Positions 8,712 to 17,478 are shown, counted from the first letter of the stretch. The stretch: DNA of 35,383 nt from Terrisporobacter othiniensis (GCF_000808015.1 NZ_JWHR01000022.1:1-35383), one strand, 5' to 3'. Made by a program: numbers and translations. Notes: a model not told the origin generated them from the sequence alone.

Positions 8712-10155
8712 AAATAAAAAGATTTCTAAGGAAGACTTTAATCATATTAGAGAAGAGGTTCTTTCCTTATGGCCAACAGGCAAAGATATTAATTTAGAAG
8801 AATCATTTGAATTTCATAAATCTCTACCAGCAAAAAAGATTTTCTCGGCTAAACTTATAAAAGCAAAAGAAGAAGGAACTACTTTAATTCAGCCAAGGGC
8901 TGGAGTTGCTCTTGTTGATGATCAAATTAAATTATTAACTTATTTGCAAGATGTAGGTCAGGCTGATTTATTACCTACTACTATAGATAGTTATACTAGA
9001 CAAAACTGTTATGAAGATGCGCAAAAAGGAATTATTGAATCTATTAAAAATAATAAATCAATGTTAAATGGATTTCCAGCTGTTAATCATGGAGTTGAAA
9101 GTTGTCGTAGAATTATAAATGCTCTAGACGCACCAATACAAGTAAGACATGGGACTCCAGATGCAAGATTGTTAAGTGAAATAACTTACTCAAGTGGATT
9201 TACAAGTTTTGAAGGTGGTGGAATTTCTTATAACATACCTTACGCAAAAAATGTTTCCTTGGAAAAAACTATTAGGGATTGGCAGTATGTAGATAGACTT
9301 ACAGGTTTATACGAAGAAGAGGGAATATCTATAAATCGTGAACCTTATGGACCATTAACTGGAACTTTAGTGCCTCCATGTATATCTCATTCAGTAGCTA
9401 TTATAGAAAGTTTATTGGCTGCAGAGCAAGGGGTTAAAAATATTTCTGTAGGCTATGGTCAATGTGGTAATTTTATTCAAGATATTGCCGCTATTAGAGC
9501 TTTAGAAGAACTTACTAATGAATACTTAATAAAAGAAGGATATGAAGATGTTGTAGTAACTACTGTATTACATCAATGGATGGGAAGCTTCCCACAAGAT
9601 GAAGCAAAAGCATTTAGTGTAATAGCTTTAGGAAGTACACTAGCTTCTCTTTCTAAAGCAACTAAAGTTATTGTAAAAACGCCACATGAAGCTTTAGGAG
9701 TACCAACAATGGAAGCAAATGCTCAAGGTTTACTTTGTACAAAACAAATTTTATCCATGTTAAAAGATCAAGAGTTTAAAACTAATGAAGTTAATATTGA
9801 AAAAGAGGTTATAAAAAGAGAAACACGCTGCATAATAGACAAATGTTTTGAAATAGGAGATAAAGATATTGCAATAGGTACTATTCGAGCTTTTAAGAGT
9901 GGAATTTTAGATATTCCTTTTGCACCATCTATTCATACTTTAGGAAAATTGTTACCAGCTAGAGATAATAATGGAGCTATTCGAATTCTTAATCCTGGGA
10001 AATTACCTTTTACACCGGAATTATTGGAATTTAATAATAATAAAATAGAAGAGCGTGCTAAATATGAAAATAGAGAAAAATCTTTTCAAATGGTGATTGA
10101 TGATGTTTATGCTATAAGTAAAGGTACTCTTATTGGGCGTCCTAGAAATAAATAA
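8698..10155 (+). CDS. glmE: methylaspartate (glutamate) mutase epsilon subunit
   Basis: The 485-residue catalytic subunit of glutamate mutase, full length for the family. It is a TIM-barrel that binds glutamate and the adenosyl group and pairs with GlmS. Recognisable blocks are [19 protein letters not shown] near residue 60, [14 protein letters not shown] near residue 122, [11 protein letters not shown] near residue 148, [19 protein letters not shown] near residue 173 and [15 protein letters not shown] near residue 296. These carry the arginine-rich substrate pocket known for the family. AAGGAG at 8685-8690 supports the ATG, which lies inside the glmL 3' end. The mal gene follows after 33 bases. 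Also called mutE. Confidence 0.95.
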   Translation: MIEIRNKKISKEDFNHIREEVLSLWPTGKDINLEESFEFHKSLPAKKIFSAKLIKAKEEGTTLIQPRAGVALVDDQIKLLTYLQDVGQADLLPTTIDSYTRQNCYEDAQKGIIESIKNNKSMLNGFPAVNHGVESCRRIINALDAPIQVRHGTPDARLLSEITYSSGFTSFEGGGISYNIPYAKNVSLEKTIRDWQYVDRLTGLYEEEGISINREPYGPLTGTLVPPCISHSVAIIESLLAAEQGVKNISVGYGQCGNFIQDIAAIRALEELTNEYLIKEGYEDVVVTTVLHQWMGSFPQDEAKAFSVIALGSTLASLSKATKVIVKTPHEALGVPTMEANAQGLLCTKQILSMLKDQEFKTNEVNIEKEVIKRETRCIIDKCFEIGDKDIAIGTIRAFKSGILDIPFAPSIHTLGKLLPARDNNGAIRILNPGKLPFTPELLEFNNNKIEERAKYENREKSFQMVIDDVYAISKGTLIGRPRNK

Positions 10156-10188
10156 GTCTGCAAAAGTAAAATGAGGGGGAATTTTTAG

Positions 10189-11436
10189 ATGAAAATAAAA
10201 AATGTAGTTTGCTCTGCAGGTCGTACTGGTTTTTATTTTGATGATCAACGTGCAATAAAAAGTGGAGCAATTAGTGATGGAGCAACTTATATAGGTGAAC
10301 CTGTAACAGAAGGGTTTAGCAGGGTTAGACAAAGTGGAGAGTCTATTTCAGTAATGATTATATTAGAAGATAACCAAATTGCTTTTGGAGATTGTGCAGC
10401 TGTGCAATATAGTGGAGCTGGAGGTCGTGATCCATTATTTTTAGCTGAGGATTTTATTCCAATCATAGAAAAAGAAGTAGCACCAAAATTAATTGGAAGA
10501 GAAATTACAAGTTTTAAAGAGCTTAGTAACTTAGTAGAAAATATAAGAGTTGATAATAAAAAACTTCATACAGCTATCAGATACGGGGTAACACAAGCAT
10601 TACTAGACGCTGTGGCAAAAGCTAACAACTGTTTAATGTGTCAGGTAATATCTAAAGAATATAACACTAGTATATTAGGTGAAATTGTGCCAATATTCAC
10701 GCAAAGTGGAGATAGCCGTTATGAAAATGTAGATAAAATGATTATAAAAGGAGCAGGGGTACTTCCTCATGGATTAATTAACAATGTAAGTGAAAAATTA
10801 GGCCAAAGTGGTGAAAAATTAGAAAGATATGTAGCTTGGCTTAGAGATAGGATAATTAATTTAAGAGATGAGAACTCTTACAACCCTATTATTCATATAG
10901 ATGTGTACGGAACTTTAGGAGTTGCTTTTGGAAATGATAATTACGAAAAAATAGTTAGCTATATGGAAAAATTATGTGAAATTGCAAAACCATTTAAGCT
11001 TCGCATCGAAGGTCCAGTTGATGTGGAAGATAGAGAAAAGCAAATGTTAGCTTTGAAAGAAATAAGAAAATTAATAGATGAAAAAAATATAAATGTGGAG
11101 ATTGTGGCAGATGAATGGTGTAATACACTGGAAGATATTAAATATTTTGCTGATAATAAAGCAGGTCATATTATTCAAATAAAAACTCCAGATTTAGGTG
11201 GAATAAATAATATAGTTGAAGCAGTTTTATACTGTAAAGAAAAAAATATAGGTGCTTATCAAGGTGGAACGTGTAATGAAACAGATCGTTCAGCTCAAAT
11301 TTGCGCTCATATTGCCATGGCAACAGGACCTGACCAAATTTTAGCGAAACCTGGAATGGGTGTAGATGAAGGATATATGATAGTTTACAATGAAATGCAA
11401 AGAATTTTAGCTTTAAATAAAGTGATAAATAAATAG
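10189..11436 (+). CDS. mal: methylaspartate ammonia-lyase
   Basis: A 415-residue enzyme (EC 4.3.1.2) of the enolase superfamily that removes ammonia from 3-methylaspartate to give mesaconate. Catalytic and metal positions can be placed: H194 in VLPHGLINN, magnesium ligands D238 (IHIDVYG), E274 (RIEGPVD) and D308 (VADEW), and the general base K332 (IQIKTPDLGG). These match the clostridial enzymes within one residue. The C-terminus QGGTCNETDRSAQ is also typical. It has a GGGGG ribosome site and lies 33 bases after glmE, so glutamate is taken to mesaconate within one operon. No class I fumarase-like mesaconase is in the window. Confidence 0.96.
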   Translation: MKIKNVVCSAGRTGFYFDDQRAIKSGAISDGATYIGEPVTEGFSRVRQSGESISVMIILEDNQIAFGDCAAVQYSGAGGRDPLFLAEDFIPIIEKEVAPKLIGREITSFKELSNLVENIRVDNKKLHTAIRYGVTQALLDAVAKANNCLMCQVISKEYNTSILGEIVPIFTQSGDSRYENVDKMIIKGAGVLPHGLINNVSEKLGQSGEKLERYVAWLRDRIINLRDENSYNPIIHIDVYGTLGVAFGNDNYEKIVSYMEKLCEIAKPFKLRIEGPVDVEDREKQMLALKEIRKLIDEKNINVEIVADEWCNTLEDIKYFADNKAGHIIQIKTPDLGGINNIVEAVLYCKEKNIGAYQGGTCNETDRSAQICAHIAMATGPDQILAKPGMGVDEGYMIVYNEMQRILALNKVINK

Positions 11437-11451
11437 GGGGATGATAATAAG

Positions 11452-12813
11452 ATGAAAGAAGAATTTAGAATATTATCTTCTACAGCCATACTTGGTTATG
11501 GGTTTCCTGAAAAATCTTTTATAGAAGGTATGAAAAGAAAACCACATGTTATTGCAGTAGATGCAGGCTCCACAGATCCAGGACCTTATTATCTAGGGGC
11601 AGGAGAATCTTTTACAGATAGAGACGCTGTAAAGAGAGATTTAGAAATAATGATTAAAAGTGGATTATCAAATGAAATTCCAGTGATTATTGGAACAGCA
11701 GGAGGTAGTGGTGCAGAAATTCACTTAAACTGGTGTAAGGAAATAATTTATGAAATAGCAAAAGAAAACAACTATAATTTTAAATTAGCTTTAATACATG
11801 CAGAAATTTCTAAAGATAAAGTAAAAGAAGCGCTTCACAATGATAAAATTTCGCCTCTTGGCCCAGTTCCTCAATTAAGTGAAGCTGATATAGAAGAAAC
11901 AACAAGAATTGTAGGTCAAATGGGAGTAGAACCGTTTATAGAAGCATTAAACGAAGGTGCAAATATAATTTTAGCAGGTCGAACTTATGACCCATCTGTT
12001 TTTGCTGCTCCAGCAATAAAGGCAGGTTATGATAAGGGCCTTGCTCTTCATCTTGGTAAAATTTTAGAGTGTGCAGCCATATGTTCAACCCCAGGAAGTG
12101 GTTCCGATTGTATGTTTGGATATTTAGGAGAAGACTACTTTAGATTAGAACCATTAAATTCCATAAGGAAATGTACCACAGTATCTGTGGCGGCACATAC
12201 ATTATATGAAAAAACAAATCCATATATTTTACCTGGACCAGGTGGACATTTAGATTTAACAAAGTGTGAATTCACACAAGATAGTGAAAATATTGTAAAA
12301 GTTTCAGGAAGTAAGTTTGTTGAATCTCCTAAATATACTATAAAATTAGAGGGAGCTAAATTAATAGGCTATAGAACTGTGTCTATAGCTGGGGCTAGAG
12401 ATCCTATTATGATTGAAAAAATAGATGAAATAATCGATGGTGTAAAAGAAAGAGTTGAAGATAATTTTAAATCTCAAAAGTGGGATTATTATCTTAATAT
12501 TTCAGTATATGGCAAAAATGCTGTGATGGGAAATATAGAGCCTACACCAACTACAAAAAACTCTCATGAAATTGGAGTGGTGATTGAAGCAGTCGCTAAT
12601 GATCAAAAAAAAGCTGATACAATATGTGCCTTTGCTCGCTCATCCATGCTTCATTTTGGATATGAGGGCAGAAAAGCTACAGCAGGAAATTTGGCTTTTC
12701 CATACTCTCCAAGCGACTTTCATGCAGGTAAAGTATATAATTTTAGTATTTATCATATTATGGAAGTTGATAATGGAAATGATTTATTTACAATTGATTA
12801 TGAAGAATTATAA
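11452..12813 (+). CDS. AtuA-family (DUF1446) protein of the methylaspartate operon
   Basis: A 453-residue protein of the acyclic-terpene-utilisation AtuA / DUF1446 family, whose chemistry is not established. Visible blocks: VIAVDAGSTDPGPYYLG near residue 35, a glycine loop PVIIGTAGGSGAE near residue 78, ANIILAGRTYDPSVFAAPA near residue 172 and PGPGGHLDLTKCEF near residue 262. Soluble, no signal peptide. It starts 16 bases after mal with a GGGGGATG-type site. The next gene encodes the DUF4387 protein, which in other organisms forms the C-terminal part of AtuA, so the two probably form one complex. Its position right after mal suggests a step on mesaconate or citramalate; this is inference only. 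Confidence 0.85.
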   Translation: MKEEFRILSSTAILGYGFPEKSFIEGMKRKPHVIAVDAGSTDPGPYYLGAGESFTDRDAVKRDLEIMIKSGLSNEIPVIIGTAGGSGAEIHLNWCKEIIYEIAKENNYNFKLALIHAEISKDKVKEALHNDKISPLGPVPQLSEADIEETTRIVGQMGVEPFIEALNEGANIILAGRTYDPSVFAAPAIKAGYDKGLALHLGKILECAAICSTPGSGSDCMFGYLGEDYFRLEPLNSIRKCTTVSVAAHTLYEKTNPYILPGPGGHLDLTKCEFTQDSENIVKVSGSKFVESPKYTIKLEGAKLIGYRTVSIAGARDPIMIEKIDEIIDGVKERVEDNFKSQKWDYYLNISVYGKNAVMGNIEPTPTTKNSHEIGVVIEAVANDQKKADTICAFARSSMLHFGYEGRKATAGNLAFPYSPSDFHAGKVYNFSIYHIMEVDNGNDLFTIDYEEL

Positions 12814-12832
12814 AAAATGGAGATGATTATTA

Positions 12833-13141
12833 ATGACGAAGTTAGTTGATATTACAAATATTATTCGTAGTAAAAATTCAGGGCCATATGAATTGACTAT
12901 GGATATAATGTTTAAATCCATAGAAGATTTTGAAAAGGTATGTAATAAAAAAATAATTAATGAAGAGTTAATTTGTGAATTATATAAGATAAAAAAAGAA
13001 GATATTATTAATATTATAGAATTTAAGCCAGCTAATGCAATAAAAATAACAATAAAGAGACCTATAGCTTCAGGTGACTTAGGCGAAACAGATGTATATG
13101 GGGCTCAGCAACATGCACCACTTTTAAGTATAGAATTTTAA
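12833..13141 (+). CDS. DUF4387 / AtuA C-terminal-domain protein
   Basis: A 102-residue partner of the AtuA-like protein, recognised by the DUF4387 pattern: opening DITNIIRSKNSGPYELTMDI, then the Cys/Asn-containing middle, and the end GETDVYGAQQHAPLL. It begins 20 bases after the preceding stop behind GGAGA and is the last gene before the operon terminator. In larger AtuA proteins this domain is fused, so a heteromeric complex with the 453-residue protein is likely. Activity unknown. Confidence 0.85.
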   Translation: MTKLVDITNIIRSKNSGPYELTMDIMFKSIEDFEKVCNKKIINEELICELYKIKKEDIINIIEFKPANAIKITIKRPIASGDLGETDVYGAQQHAPLLSIEF

Positions 13142-13148
13142 TTAAAAT

Positions 13149-13190
13149 AAAGACAATTATTTATAATAATATAAGTAATTGTCTTTATTT
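13149..13190 (+). terminator. terminator of the methylaspartate operon
   Basis: AAAGACAATTA (13149-13159) pairs perfectly with TAATTGTCTTT (13176-13186); the following T run is short (ATTT). Confidence 0.7.
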
Positions 13191-13256
13191 AATGTAGCAA
13201 CAAAATATATACGTATCGAAGCAAATTTTTTTATACACAATATATGAATATGGAAA

Positions 13257-13285
13257 TTGATAAATAAATACATATATGATAACAT
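13257..13285 (+). promoter_or_regulatory. putative promoter of the substrate-binding lipoprotein gene
   Basis: TTGATA at 13257-13262, 17-base spacer, TAACAT at 13280-13285. It would give a 5' leader of about 140 bases. Confidence 0.45.
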
Positions 13286-13297
13286 TTACTTATAAGC

Positions 13298-13365
13298 TGA
13301 CCCTAAAGACATGGTCTAAGGGGAAAGGGATTAATACTTAATCTCTCTGATTTCTTAAGTATTTT
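13298..13365 (+). promoter_or_regulatory. structured 5' leader of the lipoprotein gene, class unknown
   Basis: Two adjacent hairpins. CCCTAAAGAC (13301-13310) pairs imperfectly with GTCTAAGGGG (13314-13323). AGGGATTAA pairs with TTAATCTCT around a TAC loop (13326-13346). No known riboswitch class was recognised: there is no B12 box, TPP, purine or T-box motif. The leader could be a cis-regulatory RNA or just the 5' UTR. Confidence 0.4.
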
Positions 13366-13434
13366 CTTGTGAAATTACATATAAGAAATATGAATATTTA
13401 TCAGCTGAATAAATATTATTGGGGGGCAAATTTT

Positions 13435-14433
13435 ATGAAAAAAATTTTTACAGTACTTATGTCATTATTAATTACATCAAGCCTTGTAGTAGGATGTAAT
13501 TCTAGTGATAAGAAAGAAGAGGAAAAGGTTACAGAACCAATTTCAGTAAATGTAGGAGCTCCAGATGGATTACCAGCCATAGCAATTGCAAAATTAGAGC
13601 AAGAAAATCCTGAGGTAAAAGAAGGCTATAAGGTGAAGTATACTCTTGAAGCAACTTCTGATGCTTTATCTACAGATGTAATGAAGGAAAGTTTAGATAT
13701 TGCTATAGTACCATCAAATATGGCAGCAATTGCCTATAATAAAACCTCAAATTATCAAATTGCAGGAACTGTAGGTATGGGATCTTTTTACTTAGTAAGT
13801 AGTGATGAAGATGTAACAGGGTTAGACTCATCATTACAAGGAAAAGAAGTTGGGAATATAGGAAAGGGATTAACTCCTGATATAACAGTGCAAGCTTTAT
13901 TAAAGGAACAAAATGTTGATTCATCATCTATTAAATTTAATTATTCAAATGAAGCTAGTGATTTAGTATCACTATTAGCAACAAAAAAGATAACTACAGG
14001 TATAGTACCAGAGCCAGCTCTTAGTGGATTACTTACAAAAAATCCTGACTTAAAAGTGATATGTGGTGTAAATGATACTTGGAAAGATGTATTCAAAAAT
14101 GAAAATGGATATCCGCAGTCAACTTTAATTGTTAAATCGTCTTTTGCAAAAGAAAATTCTGAATTTGTAAAAAGTTTTATTAAAACTTTAGATGAAAATA
14201 TAAAATATACAAATGAAAATCCAAAAGAAGCAGGAGAATTTGCTGTTAAATTTGGTGTAAATGTGAAGGCGCCTTTATTAGTAAAAGCTATAGATAGAAC
14301 TAACTTAAAGTTTATAGCTATAGATAACTGCAAAGATGATTATACAAATTATTATAATAGTTTGTTCTCATTTAATCCTAAAGTTTTAGGTGGAAAAGTA
14401 CCAGATGAAAATATATACTATATAGAAAAATAA
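13435..14433 (+). CDS. NMT1/SsuA-type ABC transporter substrate-binding lipoprotein
   Basis: About 333 residues from ATG 13435, which has a GGGGGG site just upstream; an in-frame GTG at 13369 has no signal. The lipoprotein signal peptide is clear: MKKIFTVLMS, hydrophobic core, then lipobox LVVGC with C21 as the lipidated residue. The mature protein has the NitT/TauT (NMT1/THI5-like) binding-protein pattern: VNVGAPDGLPAIAIAKL, LDIAIVPSNMAAIAYNK, GNIGKGLTPDITVQALL and ATKKITTGIVPEPALSGLL. Such proteins deliver sulfonates, nitrate, pyrimidine precursors and similar small molecules. No permease or ATPase gene is adjacent, so it is an orphan here. Sitting after the glutamate operon may be chance. 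Confidence 0.85.
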   Translation: MKKIFTVLMSLLITSSLVVGCNSSDKKEEEKVTEPISVNVGAPDGLPAIAIAKLEQENPEVKEGYKVKYTLEATSDALSTDVMKESLDIAIVPSNMAAIAYNKTSNYQIAGTVGMGSFYLVSSDEDVTGLDSSLQGKEVGNIGKGLTPDITVQALLKEQNVDSSSIKFNYSNEASDLVSLLATKKITTGIVPEPALSGLLTKNPDLKVICGVNDTWKDVFKNENGYPQSTLIVKSSFAKENSEFVKSFIKTLDENIKYTNENPKEAGEFAVKFGVNVKAPLLVKAIDRTNLKFIAIDNCKDDYTNYYNSLFSFNPKVLGGKVPDENIYYIEK

Positions 14434-14442
14434 ATAGATTTT

Positions 14443-14477
14443 AAATTCCTTACTTATATTATGGTAAGGAATTTTTT
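14443..14477 (+). terminator. intrinsic terminator after the lipoprotein gene
   Basis: AAATTCCTTAC (14443-14453) pairs with GTAAGGAATTT (14464-14474), followed by Ts to 14477. Confidence 0.9.
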
Positions 14478-14544
14478 CGTAAAATATGGATAAAAGTGTC
14501 AAAATAAGTAATATTTTATATATTACTAATAGGAGGTGTTGTTA

Positions 14545-15098
14545 ATGGGTAGAAAATATCTTATTGCCCTTGATGCTGGTCATGTAATGGAGACTACAGG
14601 CAAAAGAACTCCTCCACTTCCAAAAGATCTATATATGGATGGAAAGTTAGTAAGAAAAAATGTGAAGTTATTAAAGAGAATGAGTTTAATGAGGCTGTAT
14701 GTAAGTATTTAGAAATATCTTTAAAAAGATGAGGATTTGATGTATTATAAGTTGCATCAGGAGATAGTGATATACCGTTGCAAACAAGGGTAAGAAGAGC
14801 TAATTTAGCAGATGCAGATGCATATATAAGTAAACACTATAATGCTGTGGGAGGAAAGTGTCAAAGTAAGGTTAAAGGTCTTGTGACTATAATACATTAT
14901 AACTCATCAAGTAAATCAAAAGAACTAGCTAAAAATGTGCATGAGGAGTTGTTGAAGCTTCATAAAGATCATAACTGTAAAAATTTTGGTGTGAGAAAAG
15001 ATACAGATATTTCAGGATTTAGTTTATATGTACTTAGAAATACGAAAATGCCTTCTATTTTAACAGAATCTAAATATGTAGAAAGCATAGTAAAATAG
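14545..15098 (+). pseudogene. N-acetylmuramoyl-L-alanine amidase pseudogene (frameshift and stops)
   Basis: The ATG at 14545 has AGGAGG and opens with LIALDAGH, the zinc-site start of Amidase_3-type cell-wall hydrolases. Before 14661 the reading shifts frame; the original frame ends at TAG 14710-14712. The homologous reading then continues two frames over (CEVIKENEFNEAVCKYLE) but meets TGA at 14730 and TAA at 14748. After that a clean stretch follows with PLQTRVRRANLADADAYIS and KHYNA, and ends ILTESKYVE. One frameshift plus two stops make a functional enzyme very unlikely. A shorter product from 14778 lacks the first zinc ligand. The lesions are consistent with a recently decayed lysin gene. 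Confidence 0.85.
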
Positions 15099-15106
15099 CG
15101 ACTTTT

Positions 15107-15141
15107 AATAAGCATTTATCTAAGAATAAATGCTTATTTCA
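15107..15141 (+). terminator. intrinsic terminator after the amidase pseudogene
   Basis: AATAAGCATTTAT (15107-15119) pairs with ATAAATGCTTATT (15126-15138); short T run. Confidence 0.75.
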
Positions 15142-15251
15142 ATTTAAACATATTTTAATAGGAAGATATTGATTATATATTAAATAATTTACTTTAGTAT
15201 TGGAGAAAATAAAGTTATATATTTTTAACAATATAAACTTGAGGTGATGAT

Positions 15252-15473
15252 ATGAATAATAATATGTTTAATTTAAATCACAAATCTGATTATTATTTGA
15301 TGAATAACTATGAAAATAATTTTGATAATAATGAGTGGAATAATGATGAAATTGTAATTAATGATGATAGTATACCGATTAATGATGATTATAATAATGA
15401 GTATGGATATAATAAAAAATATTCATTTACCCCAAAAAAAGGTTTTACATTTAAGCAAGATAAGTATAAATAG
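15252..15473 (+). CDS. small Asn/Asp-rich hypothetical protein
   Basis: A 73-residue protein rich in Asn, Asp and Tyr through about residue 55, with a basic, Phe/Lys-containing tail (FTPKKGFTFKQDKYK). A GAGGTGATG ribosome site and a strong terminator at 15492 frame it as a single-gene transcript, which supports it as real. No family was recognised. Low complexity suggests a disordered protein; the composition recalls small spore or coat-associated proteins, but that is only compositional. Confidence 0.6.
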   Translation: MNNNMFNLNHKSDYYLMNNYENNFDNNEWNNDEIVINDDSIPINDDYNNEYGYNKKYSFTPKKGFTFKQDKYK

Positions 15474-15491
15474 CTCATAAGATATTAATAG

Positions 15492-15527
15492 AAAAAATAC
15501 TTTATTAAACTCAATAAAGTATTTTTT
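15492..15527 (+). terminator. intrinsic terminator of the Asn-rich gene
   Basis: A 15-base perfect stem AAAAAATACTTTATT / AATAAAGTATTTTTT with loop AAACTC. Confidence 0.9.
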
Positions 15528-15598
15528 AAATTGTGTGATATAAGTGTAATAATTTATGTTAAAATAATAATGAAAAAAGTTTAGGGAGATTGTATGAT

Positions 15599-16240
15599 AT
15601 GAATGAAAATGTAAAATGGGTAAATGAAAAAAGGATAGAAAAAACTATAAATAATTTAGAAAAAAATAACATTAAAGGTTATTATGCAAAAAGTAATGAT
15701 GAACTTATAAATATAATTAAAGATATAGCAAAAGAAGGTGAAATGGTATCTGTTGGAGGATCTAGTACTTTATTTGAAACTAATGTAATAGATTTGCTTA
15801 GGAGTGGAAGATATAATTTTTTAGACAGATATGAAGAAAACCTTACACCAGCTGATATGAAAGCGCTTTACAGAAAAACTTTCTGTGCAGACACATATTT
15901 TTCATCTGTAAATGCTATTACAGAAGAAGGAGAAATTTTTAATGTTGATGGAAATGGTAATAGAGTAGCAGCCATGTTATATGGTCCAGATAAAGTTATA
16001 TTAGTAGTTGGAGTAAACAAAATAGTTAAAAATATAGACGAAGCAGTTAAGCGTAATAAAGTTTTAAGTGGTCCAGCAAATGCAAAAAGGCTGAATGCAG
16101 CCACTCCTTGTGCAAAGGTAGGCTATTGCATGGACTGTAAAAGTGATGACAGAATATGCTGTGAATATACAGTTATAAAAAGACAAAGAACAGCAAATAG
16201 AATGAATGTTATATTTATTAATGATGTTTTAGGATTTTAA
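15599..16240 (+). CDS. LUD-domain (LutC/YkgG-like) protein
   Basis: About 213 residues of the LUD (DUF162) family, related to LutC of lactate utilisation and to many stand-alone clostridial proteins of unknown activity. Typical blocks: the N-terminal helix VKWVNEKRIEKTINNLEKNN, GEMVSVGGSSTLFETNVIDLL near residue 52, NAITEEGEIFNVDGNGNRVA near residue 106, GPDKVILVVGVNKIVKN near residue 130, then a Cys-rich end (TPCAKVGYCMDC, ICC). ATG 15599 is preferred over TTG 15590 because AGGGAG at 15583-15588 is properly spaced from it. The lipid kinase gene starts 12 bases after its stop, so they are co-transcribed. The extra cysteines hint at a metal site. Confidence 0.85.
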   Translation: MNENVKWVNEKRIEKTINNLEKNNIKGYYAKSNDELINIIKDIAKEGEMVSVGGSSTLFETNVIDLLRSGRYNFLDRYEENLTPADMKALYRKTFCADTYFSSVNAITEEGEIFNVDGNGNRVAAMLYGPDKVILVVGVNKIVKNIDEAVKRNKVLSGPANAKRLNAATPCAKVGYCMDCKSDDRICCEYTVIKRQRTANRMNVIFINDVLGF

Positions 16241-16251
16241 CTGGAGGAAAT

Positions 16252-17136
16252 ATGAAAAAAGTTAAGTTTATTTACAACCCAAATTCAGGAGAAAGAAGAA
16301 TTTCTCATGAACTTGATAAGATAATAAAGATATATCAACAATACGACTATATTGTAGTGCCTTTTAGGCTTAGTAAAAATAGACCAGTAGAAGATGCTTT
16401 TTTTGATATAGATACTAATTATGATCATATATTAATTTCTGGTGGAGATGGGACGGTAGATTTAATTTTAAATGCTATGAAAGTGTTAAATATTGATATT
16501 CCTATAGGCATTTTACCATGCGGAACGGCGAACGATTTTGCAAAGGCGGTCAATCTTCCATTTAATCCAAAGGATTCTATTGAAAGAATTGTTAATTCAA
16601 AACCTAAAAAAATTGATATTGGAAAAATTAATGATAAATACTTTATAAATGTGGCAAGTGCAGGAATGTTTACAGATGTATCCCAAAAAATTAATCCTGA
16701 TTTTAAGAATTCCATAGGAAAAGTATCTTATTATTTAAAAGGTATTGAAGAAGCATTATATATGAGAAAATTTAGTATTGAAGTAGAATCAAAAGAGATG
16801 GAATATAAGGGCGACATGTATCTAATGCTAATTTTCAATGGAAAAACTGCTGGTAATATTAATCTTGCTTATAAAGCCAAGGTAGATGATGGATTGTTAG
16901 ATGTTATTATAGTAAAAGAAGTTTTACTTCCAAATATGTTACCTTTACTTATAAGCGTATTAAAAGGTGAACACCTTGAAGGGTACAATAAGGATGAAAT
17001 ATTATACTTTAAAACAGATAAATTGAAAATTGATTGTAAAGATAATTTAATTACAGATATTGATGGAGAGAAGGGTCCAGATTTTCCTTTAGAGATAGAA
17101 TGTATTAAAGATGGCATCCAATTATTGGGCTATTAG
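16252..17136 (+). CDS. YegS/BmrU/DgkB-family lipid kinase
   Basis: A 294-residue diacylglycerol-kinase-catalytic-domain protein. The ATP-binding signature GGDGT is at residues 64-68, followed by GILPCGTANDFAKAV and, in the C-terminal sandwich domain, LMLIFNGKTAGN and DGLLDVIIVKE. No membrane segments; such enzymes act at the inner face of the membrane, phosphorylating diacylglycerol or a related lipid. GGAGG at 16242 supports the start. It follows the LUD gene by 12 bases. Whether it is the essential DgkB or a YegS-like paralogue cannot be decided here. Confidence 0.9.
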   Translation: MKKVKFIYNPNSGERRISHELDKIIKIYQQYDYIVVPFRLSKNRPVEDAFFDIDTNYDHILISGGDGTVDLILNAMKVLNIDIPIGILPCGTANDFAKAVNLPFNPKDSIERIVNSKPKKIDIGKINDKYFINVASAGMFTDVSQKINPDFKNSIGKVSYYLKGIEEALYMRKFSIEVESKEMEYKGDMYLMLIFNGKTAGNINLAYKAKVDDGLLDVIIVKEVLLPNMLPLLISVLKGEHLEGYNKDEILYFKTDKLKIDCKDNLITDIDGEKGPDFPLEIECIKDGIQLLGY

Positions 17137-17154
17137 TAAATTTTAAAAAATGAA

Positions 17155-17170
17155 TATTTAAGCTTAAATA
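17155..17170. repeat. 16-base perfect palindrome
   Basis: TATTTAAGCTTAAATA reads the same on both strands. It lies between the lipid kinase gene and the putative structured RNA. It could be an operator or chance in AT-rich DNA. Confidence 0.3.
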
Positions 17171-17214
17171 GGTTAATATATAAGTAATGGTTGATGCAAA
17201 TCAATCTAACTTAA

Positions 17215-17478
17215 TCTAATCATGAATATGTGTGTTTATGATTTCCTTGGGAGTTTAAGTATATTTGATATTTTTTAATATCCGTCGAATATAATGAAGA
17301 TACTAGATTCCTCATCTACTATCGTGCAGATAGTTATGATTCAATACCCAAGGTTTGAAAATGTAACTAGCTTGCAAACTATGTTTGATGACTTGAGGTA
17401 AGGGCTAAGTGAAAGCTTTTGTCCTGGAAAAAGCACTGATTTGGAGACTATAATCCCCAAGATAGTGCTTTTTCTTTT
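17215..17478 (+). ncRNA. putative structured RNA ending in an intrinsic terminator
   Basis: A 540-base gene-free stretch (17137-17678) contains an ordered series of helices. AATCATGAA / TTTATGATT lies at about 17218-17250. CCTTGGG near 17254 and CCCAAGG near 17347 enclose two hairpins: GATATT/AATATC near 17276-17292 and AACTATC/GATAGTT-type near 17320-17338. Alternatively CCTT and TTTAAGT can pair with ACTTGAG and AAGG near 17390-17402. A strong terminator follows at 17427. The GC content is higher than the surroundings. No known class was recognised (not T-box, RNase P, SRP or tmRNA). It is followed by a separate promoter for the metal ATPase, so it is more likely a free RNA or attenuator than that gene's leader. 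Confidence 0.5.
17427..17478 (+). terminator. terminator of the putative structured RNA
   Basis: GAAAAAGCACT (17427-17437) pairs perfectly with AGTGCTTTTTC (17464-17474). An inner TTGG/CCAA helix forms a symmetric GAT/GAT internal loop. Ts follow. Confidence 0.85.

Noticed and set aside
12584..12826. An 80-codon frame inside the end of the AtuA-family gene
   Set aside because: It overlaps a well-supported gene in another frame and has no recognisable protein features.
13369..13434. GTG-started extension of the substrate-binding lipoprotein
   Set aside because: It would bury the signal peptide behind 22 residues and has no ribosome site; ATG 13435 has GGGGGG and begins a textbook lipoprotein signal.
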